8,576 nucleotides of DNA from assembly GCA_007131535.1 (NCBI GenBank), contig SLQI01000111.1, positions 1 to 8,576 on the forward strand. The letters are read 5' to 3'. The position numbers and the translations under genes are program-made. Of this stretch, positions 1-6,011 are shown piece after piece. Under the pieces are notes generated by a model. It was not told where the DNA came from and searched no databases. It saw only the letters and a list, made by a program, of their open reading frames with translations. Within the stretch, counting starts at the first letter, position 1; every line of letters starts with the position of its first letter. This DNA comes from Balneolales bacterium. GTDB lineage: Bacteria > Bacteroidota > Rhodothermia > Balneolales > Natronogracilivirgulaceae.

Positions 1-1
1 A

Positions 2-17
2 CCACTTAACCACTTAG
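2..17. repeat. Two tandem 8-bp units at the left edge
   Basis: CCACTTAA (2-9) is followed directly by CCACTTAG (10-17). The 8-bp period matches the CTGA octamer arrays further right, so this may be the end of another intergenic array cut by the window edge. With only two units, chance cannot be excluded. Apart from the ribosome-binding site at 45-52, nothing else was recognised in the 55 bases before the first gene. Confidence 0.3.
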
Positions 18-44
18 TTAAACCTGTTGATAAACCCGATATAT

Positions 45-52
45 GAGGTAGG
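45..52 (+). promoter_or_regulatory. Ribosome-binding site of the LolA-like gene
   Basis: GAGGTAGG ends three bases before the ATG at 56, and its GAGG core ends seven bases before it. It is one of only two recognisable Shine-Dalgarno sequences in the window, and it supports the start at 56. Confidence 0.5.
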
Positions 53-55
53 CTT

Positions 56-808
56 ATGAATTTTCTAAAAATCCTGTTTATACCGGCACTTCTGATTTCC
101 ATAGTTACCCGGGCTCAGGCCCAGGACCCTGCGGAGATCATCCGAAATATGGAAGACATGATGCTCGGTAACTCCAATTATTCGGAAATGACGATGAAAA
201 TTGAACGTCCGCGCTATGAGCGTGAAATTTCCATGCGCTCCTGGTTACTCGGACGCGATTATTCAATGATAGTTGTCACCGCACCCGCACGTGATGAAGG
301 AACCGCCTATTTAATGCGCGGCAATGAGATTTGGAACTACGATCCCCGCATTGATCGCACCACCCGTCTTCCGTCCTCCATGATGGCCCAATCCTGGATG
401 GGGTCAGATTTTACCAACGACGACCTGGTACGCGACTCGGACCTGGTTGATGATTTTGAGCATGAACTCCTGGACACCGAAGAGTACGAAGGGCGTCAGG
501 CGTATGTCATCGAAATGATCCCCAAGCCTGATACTCCGATTGTATGGGGTAAAGTCAAAATGTGGATTTGCTCGGAGGACTATATCCAGCTGCGGGTGGA
601 AAACTACGATCAGCGGGACAGGCTGGTAAATACCATGCGGCTGGATGAAATCACCCGCTTCGGCGACCGCGACCTCCCGTCCCGCATCACCGTAGAACCA
701 GCCGACAAAGACAACGAACGCACCATCCTGACCTACCAGGAGATGGAGTTCAACATCGATATAGACGAAGACTTCTTTACCCGACCCAATATGCAGCGAA
801 TTCAGTAA
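56..808 (+). CDS. Outer membrane lipoprotein-sorting protein, LolA-like
   Basis: Exported protein of 250 residues. Residues 1-22 form a Sec signal peptide: a short basic N-region, a hydrophobic core FIPALLISIV, and an AQA cleavage site before Gln23. The mature part alternates strands and turns as in the LolA/LolB half-barrel fold, which binds acyl chains in the periplasm. The segment QSWMGSDFTNDDL (112-124) is a hallmark I associate with the 'outer membrane lipoprotein-sorting protein' family (LolA_like, PF17131) rather than classical LolA. Length is normal for that family. No lipobox Cys follows the signal peptide, so the protein is probably soluble in the periplasm. The two ABC permeases and ATPase downstream fit a role as shuttle between an inner-membrane transporter and the outer membrane. 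An opposite-strand gene now separates it from them. The cargo (lipoprotein or another lipid) cannot be told from sequence. The family call is firm; the role is inferred. Confidence 0.85.
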   Translation: MNFLKILFIPALLISIVTRAQAQDPAEIIRNMEDMMLGNSNYSEMTMKIERPRYEREISMRSWLLGRDYSMIVVTAPARDEGTAYLMRGNEIWNYDPRIDRTTRLPSSMMAQSWMGSDFTNDDLVRDSDLVDDFEHELLDTEEYEGRQAYVIEMIPKPDTPIVWGKVKMWICSEDYIQLRVENYDQRDRLVNTMRLDEITRFGDRDLPSRITVEPADKDNERTILTYQEMEFNIDIDEDFFTRPNMQRIQ

Positions 809-813
809 CCAAT

Positions 814-898
814 GATCAGTGTGTCAGGGCTACAGTGTGACAATCAATAATTTTGACACACTGATTCTCTGATACTCTGATTCACTGACAAACTAAGT
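814..898. repeat. Opposed octamer arrays (CTGA core) with a 12-bp inverted repeat
   Basis: The spacer after the LolA-like gene is built of 8-bp units. From 851 to 898 six units run on the + strand with a CTGA core at unit positions 3-6, for example CACTGATT (859-866) and CACTGACA (883-890). The first unit has TTGA and the last CTAA. From 814 to about 845 the same motif runs the other way, with TCAG at 816 and 824 and ACAG at 832, again 8 bp apart. The block contains a perfect 12-bp inverted repeat, 815-826 against 854-865, with a 27-base loop. The last unit abuts the stop codon of the opposite-strand gene (899-901). The structure could act as a bidirectional terminator or as a target for a repeat-binding protein; neither is shown. 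Confidence 0.75.
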
Positions 899-1249
899 TT
901 ATCCCCTTGGTCTGGTTTTTCTGAGTATCGAAAAAAGGATTTTAGATATCTCATCAACATCATCGAATACGGATTCAAAAGCTTTTTGTGAAATGATGCC
1001 GGTATCCTTCAATAGCGACAACCAATATTTGGTTTCAAGACTTTCCTTGTATGAAATTGCAATTTTTGAAGAAAAGTCAGCCTTGGAAATGGCACCATTT
1101 GCCTCTGCAACATTGGCTCCTATTGAGGTACCGCTACGAAGTACTTGTTTGGAAAGAATGAACTCTTGTTTATCCCGACTGAGATATTGGTACAATTTTA
1201 CCATACGAATAGCAAAGGTATATGACTTTTTATAAAGGTTATTATCCAT
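899..1249 (-). CDS. Four-helix-bundle protein (S23 / 23S rRNA IVP family)
   Basis: A complete protein of 116 residues, the usual length of this family (TIGR02436 type). Predicted content is almost all helix. Family motifs are visible: LRSGTSIGANVAEA at 37-50, between helices 1 and 2, and the helix YKESLETKYWLSLLKDTG at 67-84 carrying the conserved KE..Et.yWL pattern. Founding members are encoded in intervening sequences of 23S rRNA, but no rRNA is present here and most relatives are stand-alone. The related Avd accessory proteins of diversity-generating retroelements bind nucleic acid; no reverse transcriptase or template repeat lies nearby. Molecular function is unknown. The gene faces against both neighbours and sits inside an otherwise co-directional run. 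Its GC content is about 36% by hand count, against 55-60% in sampled lines of flanking genes, and CTGA octamer arrays flank it. These suggest a later insertion. No clear Shine-Dalgarno site precedes the ATG at 1249. Confidence 0.85.
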   Translation of the reverse strand: MDNNLYKKSYTFAIRMVKLYQYLSRDKQEFILSKQVLRSGTSIGANVAEANGAISKADFSSKIAISYKESLETKYWLSLLKDTGIISQKAFESVFDDVDEISKILFSILRKTRPRG

Positions 1250-1310
1250 AGTTCTGAGATTTAGTCTTAGGATGCTACATAATCAAGAGCTTTAAAACAG
1301 CTAACCCTTA

Positions 1311-1357
1311 CACTGACACACTGATGCCCTGACAAACTGAAAAACTGATAACTGAAT
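1311..1357 (+). repeat. CTGA octamer array abutting the first permease start codon
   Basis: Five consecutive 8-bp units fill 1311-1350, every one with CTGA at positions 3-6, for example CACTGACA (1311-1318) and AACTGATA (1343-1350). A seven-base remnant, ACTGAAT, leads straight into the ATG at 1358. The unit CACTGACA and the 12-mer at 1314-1325 also occur in the array on the other side of the four-helix-bundle gene (883-890 and 854-865), in direct orientation. The array takes up the place of a ribosome-binding site. The 61 bases between the four-helix-bundle start and this array (1250-1310) hold nothing else recognisable. Confidence 0.8.
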
Positions 1358-2578
1358 ATGTACACGTATATAAAACTTGCCTGGCGTAATATCTGGAGAA
1401 ACCGGCGGCGGACTTTGATTACCGTTTCGGCGATTATTTTTGCAGTGGTTATTGCAATCATGATGCAGTCGATCAACCGGGGCAGCTATGAGGTGATGAT
1501 TGAGCGATCGGTAAACTTCAGCACCGGTTATCTGCAGATTCAGGATTACCGGTATGATGATGAAGCCTCGCTGGATAACTCCTTTTATTTTGATGATGAA
1601 CTTCGTCGGCGAATTTTAGATGCCGATGACCGCATCGAAAAAATTCTGCCGAGAATTGAAACCTTCATGCTGGCCGCGAACGATCAGTCCACCCGGGGTG
1701 CGGTTGTATTCGGGATCAACCCGGAAAAAGAACAGCGGTTTAATGAGCTCCAAAACTTTAAATCCGACGGACGTTTTTTTGATCCCGACGAACAAGCTGC
1801 CATTCTCAGCGAAGGACTGGCCAACCGGCTGCAACTCGCAGTCGGGGATAGTCTCGTGCTTATCGGGCAGGGCCGTTTCGGCATGTCGGCCAGCGGACTG
1901 TTTGAGATTACCGGCCTCATTGATCACCCGATCCGGGACCTGAATAATCAGGCGGTTTTTTTACCACTCCAGACCGCCCAGCAATTTCTGTCTGCCGATG
2001 ATCACCTCACATCCATAATGATCGCTCCGCAGAGGGAAGGCCAAACCAACAGCGTAGCCCAATCCCTCAAACGGGAACTCGACGGTTCCGAGCTGGTTGT
2101 ATTCACCTGGCCGGAGCTGATGCCGGAACTCCTTGAACTGATGGAGCTGGATCTGGCCGGTCCCCGATTTTTCACCCTGATTCTCTATCTGGTTATCGGC
2201 TTCGGCTTCTTCGGCACTATCCTGACGATGACTATGGAGCGGCTGAAAGAGTTCGGAGTTTTATTATCAGTGGGAATGAAACGTGCACGACTGGCCTCTG
2301 TAGTATTCATCGAAACACTGATGATTAGCATCCTCGGTGTCCTGGTCGGGATGGGAGCAGCTTGGCTGATCCTCAAAGCTATCGACCCCATAGTCCTCTA
2401 CGGAGATGCCGCTCAGGCCGTCATCGACATGGGATTTGAACCGGTTTTGCCGATGTCATTTGCCGCCGATCAATTCTACATCCAGGGATTTTATGTATTT
2501 CTGATCGCGATGGCGGTGTTCTTATTCCCGCTGATTAAAGTGATGAGGCTAAATATCCTGGAAGCGGCAAGAAGTTAA
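1358..2578 (+). CDS. ABC transporter permease, FtsX/MacB/LolC type (first)
   Basis: Inner-membrane permease of 406 residues with the type VII ABC layout: an amphipathic N-terminal segment with WRNIWR (9-14), TM1 about 19-37, a large periplasmic domain about 40-268, then TM2 269-291, TM3 313-337 and TM4 374-392. The cytoplasmic stretch MERLKEFGVLLSVGMKR (293-309) is the conserved coupling region that contacts the ATPase. Such permeases use ATP-driven movements to extract lipoproteins or lipids, or to drive periplasmic partners, rather than to pump across the membrane. The ATG at 1358 is supported because WRNIWR falls at the same residue number in the second permease. No Shine-Dalgarno site is visible, since a CTGA array occupies that space. 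It probably pairs with the downstream permease and LolD-like ATPase in a LolCDE-like complex. The family is certain; the substrate is unknown. Confidence 0.9.
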   Translation: MYTYIKLAWRNIWRNRRRTLITVSAIIFAVVIAIMMQSINRGSYEVMIERSVNFSTGYLQIQDYRYDDEASLDNSFYFDDELRRRILDADDRIEKILPRIETFMLAANDQSTRGAVVFGINPEKEQRFNELQNFKSDGRFFDPDEQAAILSEGLANRLQLAVGDSLVLIGQGRFGMSASGLFEITGLIDHPIRDLNNQAVFLPLQTAQQFLSADDHLTSIMIAPQREGQTNSVAQSLKRELDGSELVVFTWPELMPELLELMELDLAGPRFFTLILYLVIGFGFFGTILTMTMERLKEFGVLLSVGMKRARLASVVFIETLMISILGVLVGMGAAWLILKAIDPIVLYGDAAQAVIDMGFEPVLPMSFAADQFYIQGFYVFLIAMAVFLFPLIKVMRLNILEAARS

Positions 2579-2581
2579 TGA

Positions 2582-2662
2582 GCATAGTGCATGGCGCAGA
2601 GGGCAGAGTACTAAGTAAAAAGCCGCTATCTGCTATGTCCCATGCGCACTATCCTCTGCTCC
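2582..2662. repeat. Opposed heptamer arrays between the two permease genes
   Basis: The 105-base spacer between the permeases is mostly 7-bp units. From 2582 to 2616 five units run in register, for example GCATAGT (2582-2588) and GCAGAGG (2596-2602), consensus about GCAKRGN with a weaker last unit. After an A-rich gap, about five units in the opposite sense cover 2626-2662, for example CTATGTC (2633-2639). The arms can pair: ATAGTGCATGG at 2584-2594 is complementary to 2640-2652 apart from a two-base bulge. No uridine-run terminator follows. The A-rich 2663-2683 leads into the second permease. Confidence 0.7.
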
Positions 2663-2683
2663 ATTGAAAAAAATCAAAAACTT

Positions 2684-3904
2684 ATGAAAACCTTAATCAC
2701 GATATCCTGGCGAAACATCTGGCGCCACCCGGCTCGAAGCTCAGTTTTATTAGTTGCAATTATTGTTGGCTTGTGGGCCGGTGTCATTGCAGTAGGTACC
2801 ATGAACGGGCTCATGCAGCAGCGTATGGACTACATGATTGAAAGCGAAATTACCCATGCCCAGATTCATCATCCCGAATTTCTGGCTGAGGGCAACTCCT
2901 GGATGTTTATCCCGGAACATGACCGGATTGCCGCCTGGCTTGAAAATGACCCCAGGGTGGTATCCTATACTTCCAGAACGCTCACCGACGGGATGCTGCA
3001 ATCCCCGGTAAAAACCTCAGGAGTGAGAATCCGGGGGCTGGATATTGAATCCGAAAGCCGCACGACAACTTTCCACGAAAATATGGTGGAAGGGGAATAT
3101 CTCGATACGGATATGCGCAATGCCGTAATTCTGGGCAAAAGACTTGCCGAAGAACACAATATGGAAATAGGTAACCGCATCGTCCTTACTTTTGAGGATA
3201 TCAATAATGAACTGACCTCCGCTTCATTCAACATTGCCGGATTTTATGAGTCAGCCTCATCCGACTACGACCGGCGCAATGTTTTAATCCGCTCTGAAGA
3301 CTTTCTGGATATTCTGGCAGACCGGTCGATATACCATGAGATTGCGATTATGCTGGAAAATGAGGACAAAGCAACAGCTTTTGTGGCAGACCTCAACTCA
3401 GAATTCAGTGGAATCACCGCCCAAACCTGGCGGGAGCTATCCCCGGAATTAAGCATGCTGGTCGAACTCGGGGGCATCATGGTTTATTTCATAACGATGC
3501 TCATCATGATAGCTCTGGCTTTCGGCATCTTAAATACGATGCTGATGGCCCTGTTCGAGCGCATGCGGGAAATCAGTATGTTGATTTCCATCGGAATGAG
3601 CCGGCTCAGGGTGTTTCTGATGATTATGCTTGAATCAATTGTACTGACCGTCACAGGAGCAGCCACAGGTTTTGTACTGGCCTGGCTCAGTTTATGGCAT
3701 TTCACCGGAGCCGGCATCAACCTTGAGATATTTGCCGGAGAGGAAGGTTTTGCGGAAATCGGGTGGGATCAATTTGTCTACCCGATTATGTCAACCGGAG
3801 AGTATGTGGCGATTATATCCGTCGTAATCACAATCACGCTGCTGGCATCACTTTATCCCGCACTGAAAGCAATACGGATTGATCCGCTTGAAGTAGAGAA
3901 GTAG
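2684..3904 (+). CDS. ABC transporter permease, FtsX/MacB/LolC type (second)
   Basis: Inner-membrane permease of 406 residues from the ATG at 2684, exactly as long as the first permease. An in-frame ATG at 2642 would add 14 residues that lie in the repeat array and match nothing; starting at 2684 puts WRNIWR at residues 9-14 as in its partner. Layout: TM1 about 20-40, a periplasmic domain about 41-262, TM2 264-288, TM3 311-334, TM4 372-391, and the typical ending IRIDPLEVEK. The coupling region RMREISMLISIGMSR is at 293-307. The two permeases share this frame but differ along the periplasmic domain, which suggests a heterodimer of the LolC/LolE kind. The spacer before it holds a heptamer array, and no Shine-Dalgarno site is seen, only A-rich sequence. 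The ATPase gene follows 45 bases later. Confidence 0.9.
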   Translation: MKTLITISWRNIWRHPARSSVLLVAIIVGLWAGVIAVGTMNGLMQQRMDYMIESEITHAQIHHPEFLAEGNSWMFIPEHDRIAAWLENDPRVVSYTSRTLTDGMLQSPVKTSGVRIRGLDIESESRTTTFHENMVEGEYLDTDMRNAVILGKRLAEEHNMEIGNRIVLTFEDINNELTSASFNIAGFYESASSDYDRRNVLIRSEDFLDILADRSIYHEIAIMLENEDKATAFVADLNSEFSGITAQTWRELSPELSMLVELGGIMVYFITMLIMIALAFGILNTMLMALFERMREISMLISIGMSRLRVFLMIMLESIVLTVTGAATGFVLAWLSLWHFTGAGINLEIFAGEEGFAEIGWDQFVYPIMSTGEYVAIISVVITITLLASLYPALKAIRIDPLEVEK

Positions 3905-3936
3905 CGAAAAGCATAACTGCGATTTTTTTTAATTAC

Positions 3937-3944
3937 AAAAGGAG
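3937..3944 (+). promoter_or_regulatory. Strong Shine-Dalgarno site of the ATPase gene
   Basis: AAAAGGAG ends five bases before the ATG at 3950. It is the best match to the anti-Shine-Dalgarno sequence in the window, while most other genes here have none. This may reflect a need for more ATPase than permease, but that is inference. Confidence 0.7.
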
Positions 3945-3949
3945 ATACC

Positions 3950-4663
3950 ATGCCTATAGTAAAAACCAAAAACCTATCCAAAGTCTACAATCCGGAAACC
4001 GTTCCGGTGCACGCACTGCGTGATGTAAATATATCCATTGAAAAAGGCGAGTTCACCAGTATTGTTGGCCCATCCGGGTCCGGCAAAACCACACTGCTCA
4101 ATATGATCGGTGGTCTGGACAAGCCCACCTCCGGAACCGTTGAGGTGAACGGCGTTCAAATCACCGGAATGAAGGACAGCAAGCTGATTGACTTCCGCCT
4201 GCACAACATTGGCTTTGTATTCCAGCACTACAACCTGATCCCCGTATTTACCGCCCGGGAGAATGTCTCCTTTATCATGCTGTTACAAGGGCGCGACAAG
4301 AAGGAGATGCAGCAGCGGGCAGATGAGCTGCTGGACCAGGTTGGATTAGGGGATCGAAAGGATGCCCGCCCCGCGCAGATGTCCGGCGGTCAGCAGCAGC
4401 GTGTAGCGGTGGCCAGAGCGCTGGCTTCCGAGCCGAAGTTTATCCTGGCCGATGAACCCACCGCCAACCTGGATGGCGCCTCAGCGATGAATCTGCTCGA
4501 CATCATGCAGCGCATGAACCGGGAGCAGCACGTCACTTTCGTATTCTCAACGCACGACAAGCGTGTCATAGACCGGGCGCGCCGTGTTATCACGATGGTA
4601 GACGGAGCTGTACATAGTGATGAATACCAAAAAGCAGAAGAGTATGATGAATCAAAAGCTTAA
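3950..4663 (+). CDS. ABC transporter ATP-binding protein, LolD/MacB type
   Basis: Cytoplasmic ATPase of 237 residues with every motif intact: Walker A GPSGSGKT (40-47), Q-loop Gln92 in FVFQHYNLIP, signature MSGGQQQRVAVARAL (144-158), Walker B FILADE (164-169), D-loop ANLD (172-175) and switch His202 in STHD. The stretch FQHYNLIPVFTARENV is typical of the LolD/MacB/FtsE-like branch that partners FtsX-fold permeases. Its place directly after two such permeases makes a LolCDE-like complex the most likely assembly. It hydrolyses ATP to power cargo extraction or mechanical signalling across the inner membrane. The last 20 bases overlap the start of the downstream barrel gene, so the two are probably translationally coupled. 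The C-terminal tail after about 221 is acidic and lysine-containing, and seems not to be part of the core fold. Transport specificity cannot be assigned from sequence. Confidence 0.93.
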   Translation: MPIVKTKNLSKVYNPETVPVHALRDVNISIEKGEFTSIVGPSGSGKTTLLNMIGGLDKPTSGTVEVNGVQITGMKDSKLIDFRLHNIGFVFQHYNLIPVFTARENVSFIMLLQGRDKKEMQQRADELLDQVGLGDRKDARPAQMSGGQQQRVAVARALASEPKFILADEPTANLDGASAMNLLDIMQRMNREQHVTFVFSTHDKRVIDRARRVITMVDGAVHSDEYQKAEEYDESKA

Positions 4664-5834
4664 AAAAGCAGTCCCGTCATTTATTGCAACATGGCTCGTA
4701 ATTGCCGGGTTATCTGCACAGGGTTACGGTCAGGGATTTGATGACTTGCGAATCAGCGGCTATGTACAGGGTAACCCCGTTCGAATAGCAGCGGAGATGC
4801 CGGAGCCGATCGGTGATGAAACCTGGATGGAGTACCGTCTGCAAAACCGGCTGAATGTACGATATAGCGCGACATCAAACCTTACATTTCACTGGCAGAT
4901 GCGCACCCGCTTTTTCGGCGGAGACCTGGTTCAGGACTTCCCCGGCTATGCCGATGCCATCGACCGGGACGACGGACTGGTAAACCTTTCCTGGATGATA
5001 ACCGAACAGGATAACTGGTTTCTCCACTATATCCCTGACCGCTTGTATGCCGAATGGGACCGTGGCGATTGGAATGTCCGCCTGGGGCGTCAACGGGTGA
5101 ACTGGGGTGTAAACATGATCACCAACCCCAACGACATCTTCAACATCTACTCGTTCTACGATTTCGACTATCCGGAACGACCGGGATCGGATGCCATTCG
5201 TATTCAGCGTCATCTCAGGTTCGGATCTCACGTGGAAATTGCCGTAAACCCGGCACGCGACCCGGAAAACAGTGTAGCGGCTGCCCTGTACGCGTTTCGT
5301 GCCCGCGGTTATGATGTGCAGGTGATCAGCGGATATTTTCGTGAACGCTTCACTTCAGGACTCGGCTGGGCCGGAGATTTTCGGGGCGCCGGTATTAAAG
5401 GAGAAACTATGTTTTACGCTGATCTGGATGATGGCGAAGATGGTGACCGGGAAACCAATTTCATTGCCTCGGCATCAATGGATTATATGTTCGCCAACAG
5501 TCTTTTCCTGGTCGCGGAGTTCTTGTATAACCATGAAGGCGGGCGGGATCAGTTTTTGCTCATGGCTGAAGAACTCACGCCTGATAATCCGTCGTTTTCC
5601 AGATATCAGGTGACCTCACAGCTGACTTATCCTTTTAATCCGATTTTAAACGGGTCGATTGCCGGCATTTACTACCCGGATGAAGAGGCTGTATTTTTTT
5701 CACCGTCCATGACCTGGTCGGTAATGCAGGATCTGGATCTGCAAGTACTCGCTCAGTTCTTCACCGGCAGTGATGATTCAGCATTCGCCAACGCCGGCAA
5801 CGTGATTACAGCTTCTCTGAAATACAACTTCTAA
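4644..5834 (+). CDS. Outer-membrane beta-barrel protein, DUF1302-like
   Basis: Exported protein, 396 residues from the ATG at 4644. Other in-frame starts are GTG 4617, ATG 4620 and ATG 4647. I prefer 4644 or 4647 because AGAAGAG lies just upstream and the signal peptide is then compact: basic N-region, core FIATWLVIAGL, Ala/Gly/Gln-rich cleavage region near 25-30. The mature part is rich in aromatic residues, alternates as a beta-barrel, and ends in SLKYNF, with the terminal Phe usual for outer-membrane insertion. The segment VRLGRQRVNWG then NPNDIFN (145-167) resembles the GRQ..NWG...NP.D motif I know from DUF1302 outer-membrane proteins. Those often occur beside LolB-like DUF1329 proteins and RND/MMPL transporters. 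Here the neighbours are a LolA-like protein and an ABC transporter, so this may be the outer-membrane end of the route. A plain porin remains possible. Homology to DUF1302 is by motif only. Confidence 0.75.
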   Translation: MMNQKLKKAVPSFIATWLVIAGLSAQGYGQGFDDLRISGYVQGNPVRIAAEMPEPIGDETWMEYRLQNRLNVRYSATSNLTFHWQMRTRFFGGDLVQDFPGYADAIDRDDGLVNLSWMITEQDNWFLHYIPDRLYAEWDRGDWNVRLGRQRVNWGVNMITNPNDIFNIYSFYDFDYPERPGSDAIRIQRHLRFGSHVEIAVNPARDPENSVAAALYAFRARGYDVQVISGYFRERFTSGLGWAGDFRGAGIKGETMFYADLDDGEDGDRETNFIASASMDYMFANSLFLVAEFLYNHEGGRDQFLLMAEELTPDNPSFSRYQVTSQLTYPFNPILNGSIAGIYYPDEEAVFFSPSMTWSVMQDLDLQVLAQFFTGSDDSAFANAGNVITASLKYNF

Positions 5835-5842
5835 CTTTGAAA

Positions 5843-5976
5843 TTCCAAACTACAAACACCTTCCAAATAAATGCATGTGGCAAAATCCCAAATAAATTCC
5901 AATTTATCCAATGTTCAGTTTCCGAAACCAATACCCGGCACCCGTTTGTAGTTTATTTGATATTTGAAGTTTGACC
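5843..5976. repeat. Opposed degenerate heptamer arrays (CAAA / TTTG) in a 177-base spacer
   Basis: The gap between the barrel gene and the zinc-ribbon gene is low-complexity sequence of CCAAA-like units on the left and TTTG-like units on the right. The right arm is the clearest: TTTGATA (5956-5962), TTTGAAG (5963-5969) and TTTGACC (5970-5976) are exact 7-bp steps, with TTTGTAG at 5945-5951. On the left, NNNCAAA units occur at 5843-5849, 5850-5856 and less regularly to about 5912. CCAAATAAAT is repeated at 5863-5872 and 5888-5897. The arms share a perfect 11-bp inverted repeat, 5847-5857 against 5944-5954. No gene, and no terminator with a T-run, was seen in this spacer. The 35 bases from 5977 to 6011 hold nothing recognisable. 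Confidence 0.6.
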
Positions 5977-6011
5977 ATTGCGAATTCCTTTTCATACCAA
6001 ATGGCATTTTT

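Noticed and set aside
2..46. Frame open from the window edge to a TGA at 44-46, as the tail of an upstream gene
   Set aside because: Only 14 codons, partly made of the octamer repeat; no recognisable C-terminus. Possible but unsupported.
993..1235. Open frame of 80 codons on the + strand opposite the four-helix-bundle gene
   Set aside because: The - strand protein has clear family motifs over its full length, while the + strand product resembles nothing.
899..1249. Four-helix-bundle gene as part of a diversity-generating retroelement
   Set aside because: No reverse transcriptase, template repeat or variable repeat pair was found in the window.
814..1350. CTGA arrays as a CRISPR
   Set aside because: Units are 8 bp with no spacers between them, and no cas gene is present.
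2642..2683. Upstream ATG giving the second permease 14 extra residues
   Set aside because: The extension lies in repeat sequence, and the ATG at 2684 aligns the WRNIWR motif with the first permease.
3923..3930. Run of eight T after the second permease as an intrinsic terminator
   Set aside because: No stem precedes it, and the ATPase gene with a strong ribosome-binding site follows at once.
5964..6011. TTG start extending the zinc-ribbon protein by 16 residues
   Set aside because: The extension begins inside the heptamer array and is not part of the Lar-like domain; ATG 6012 is the better start.
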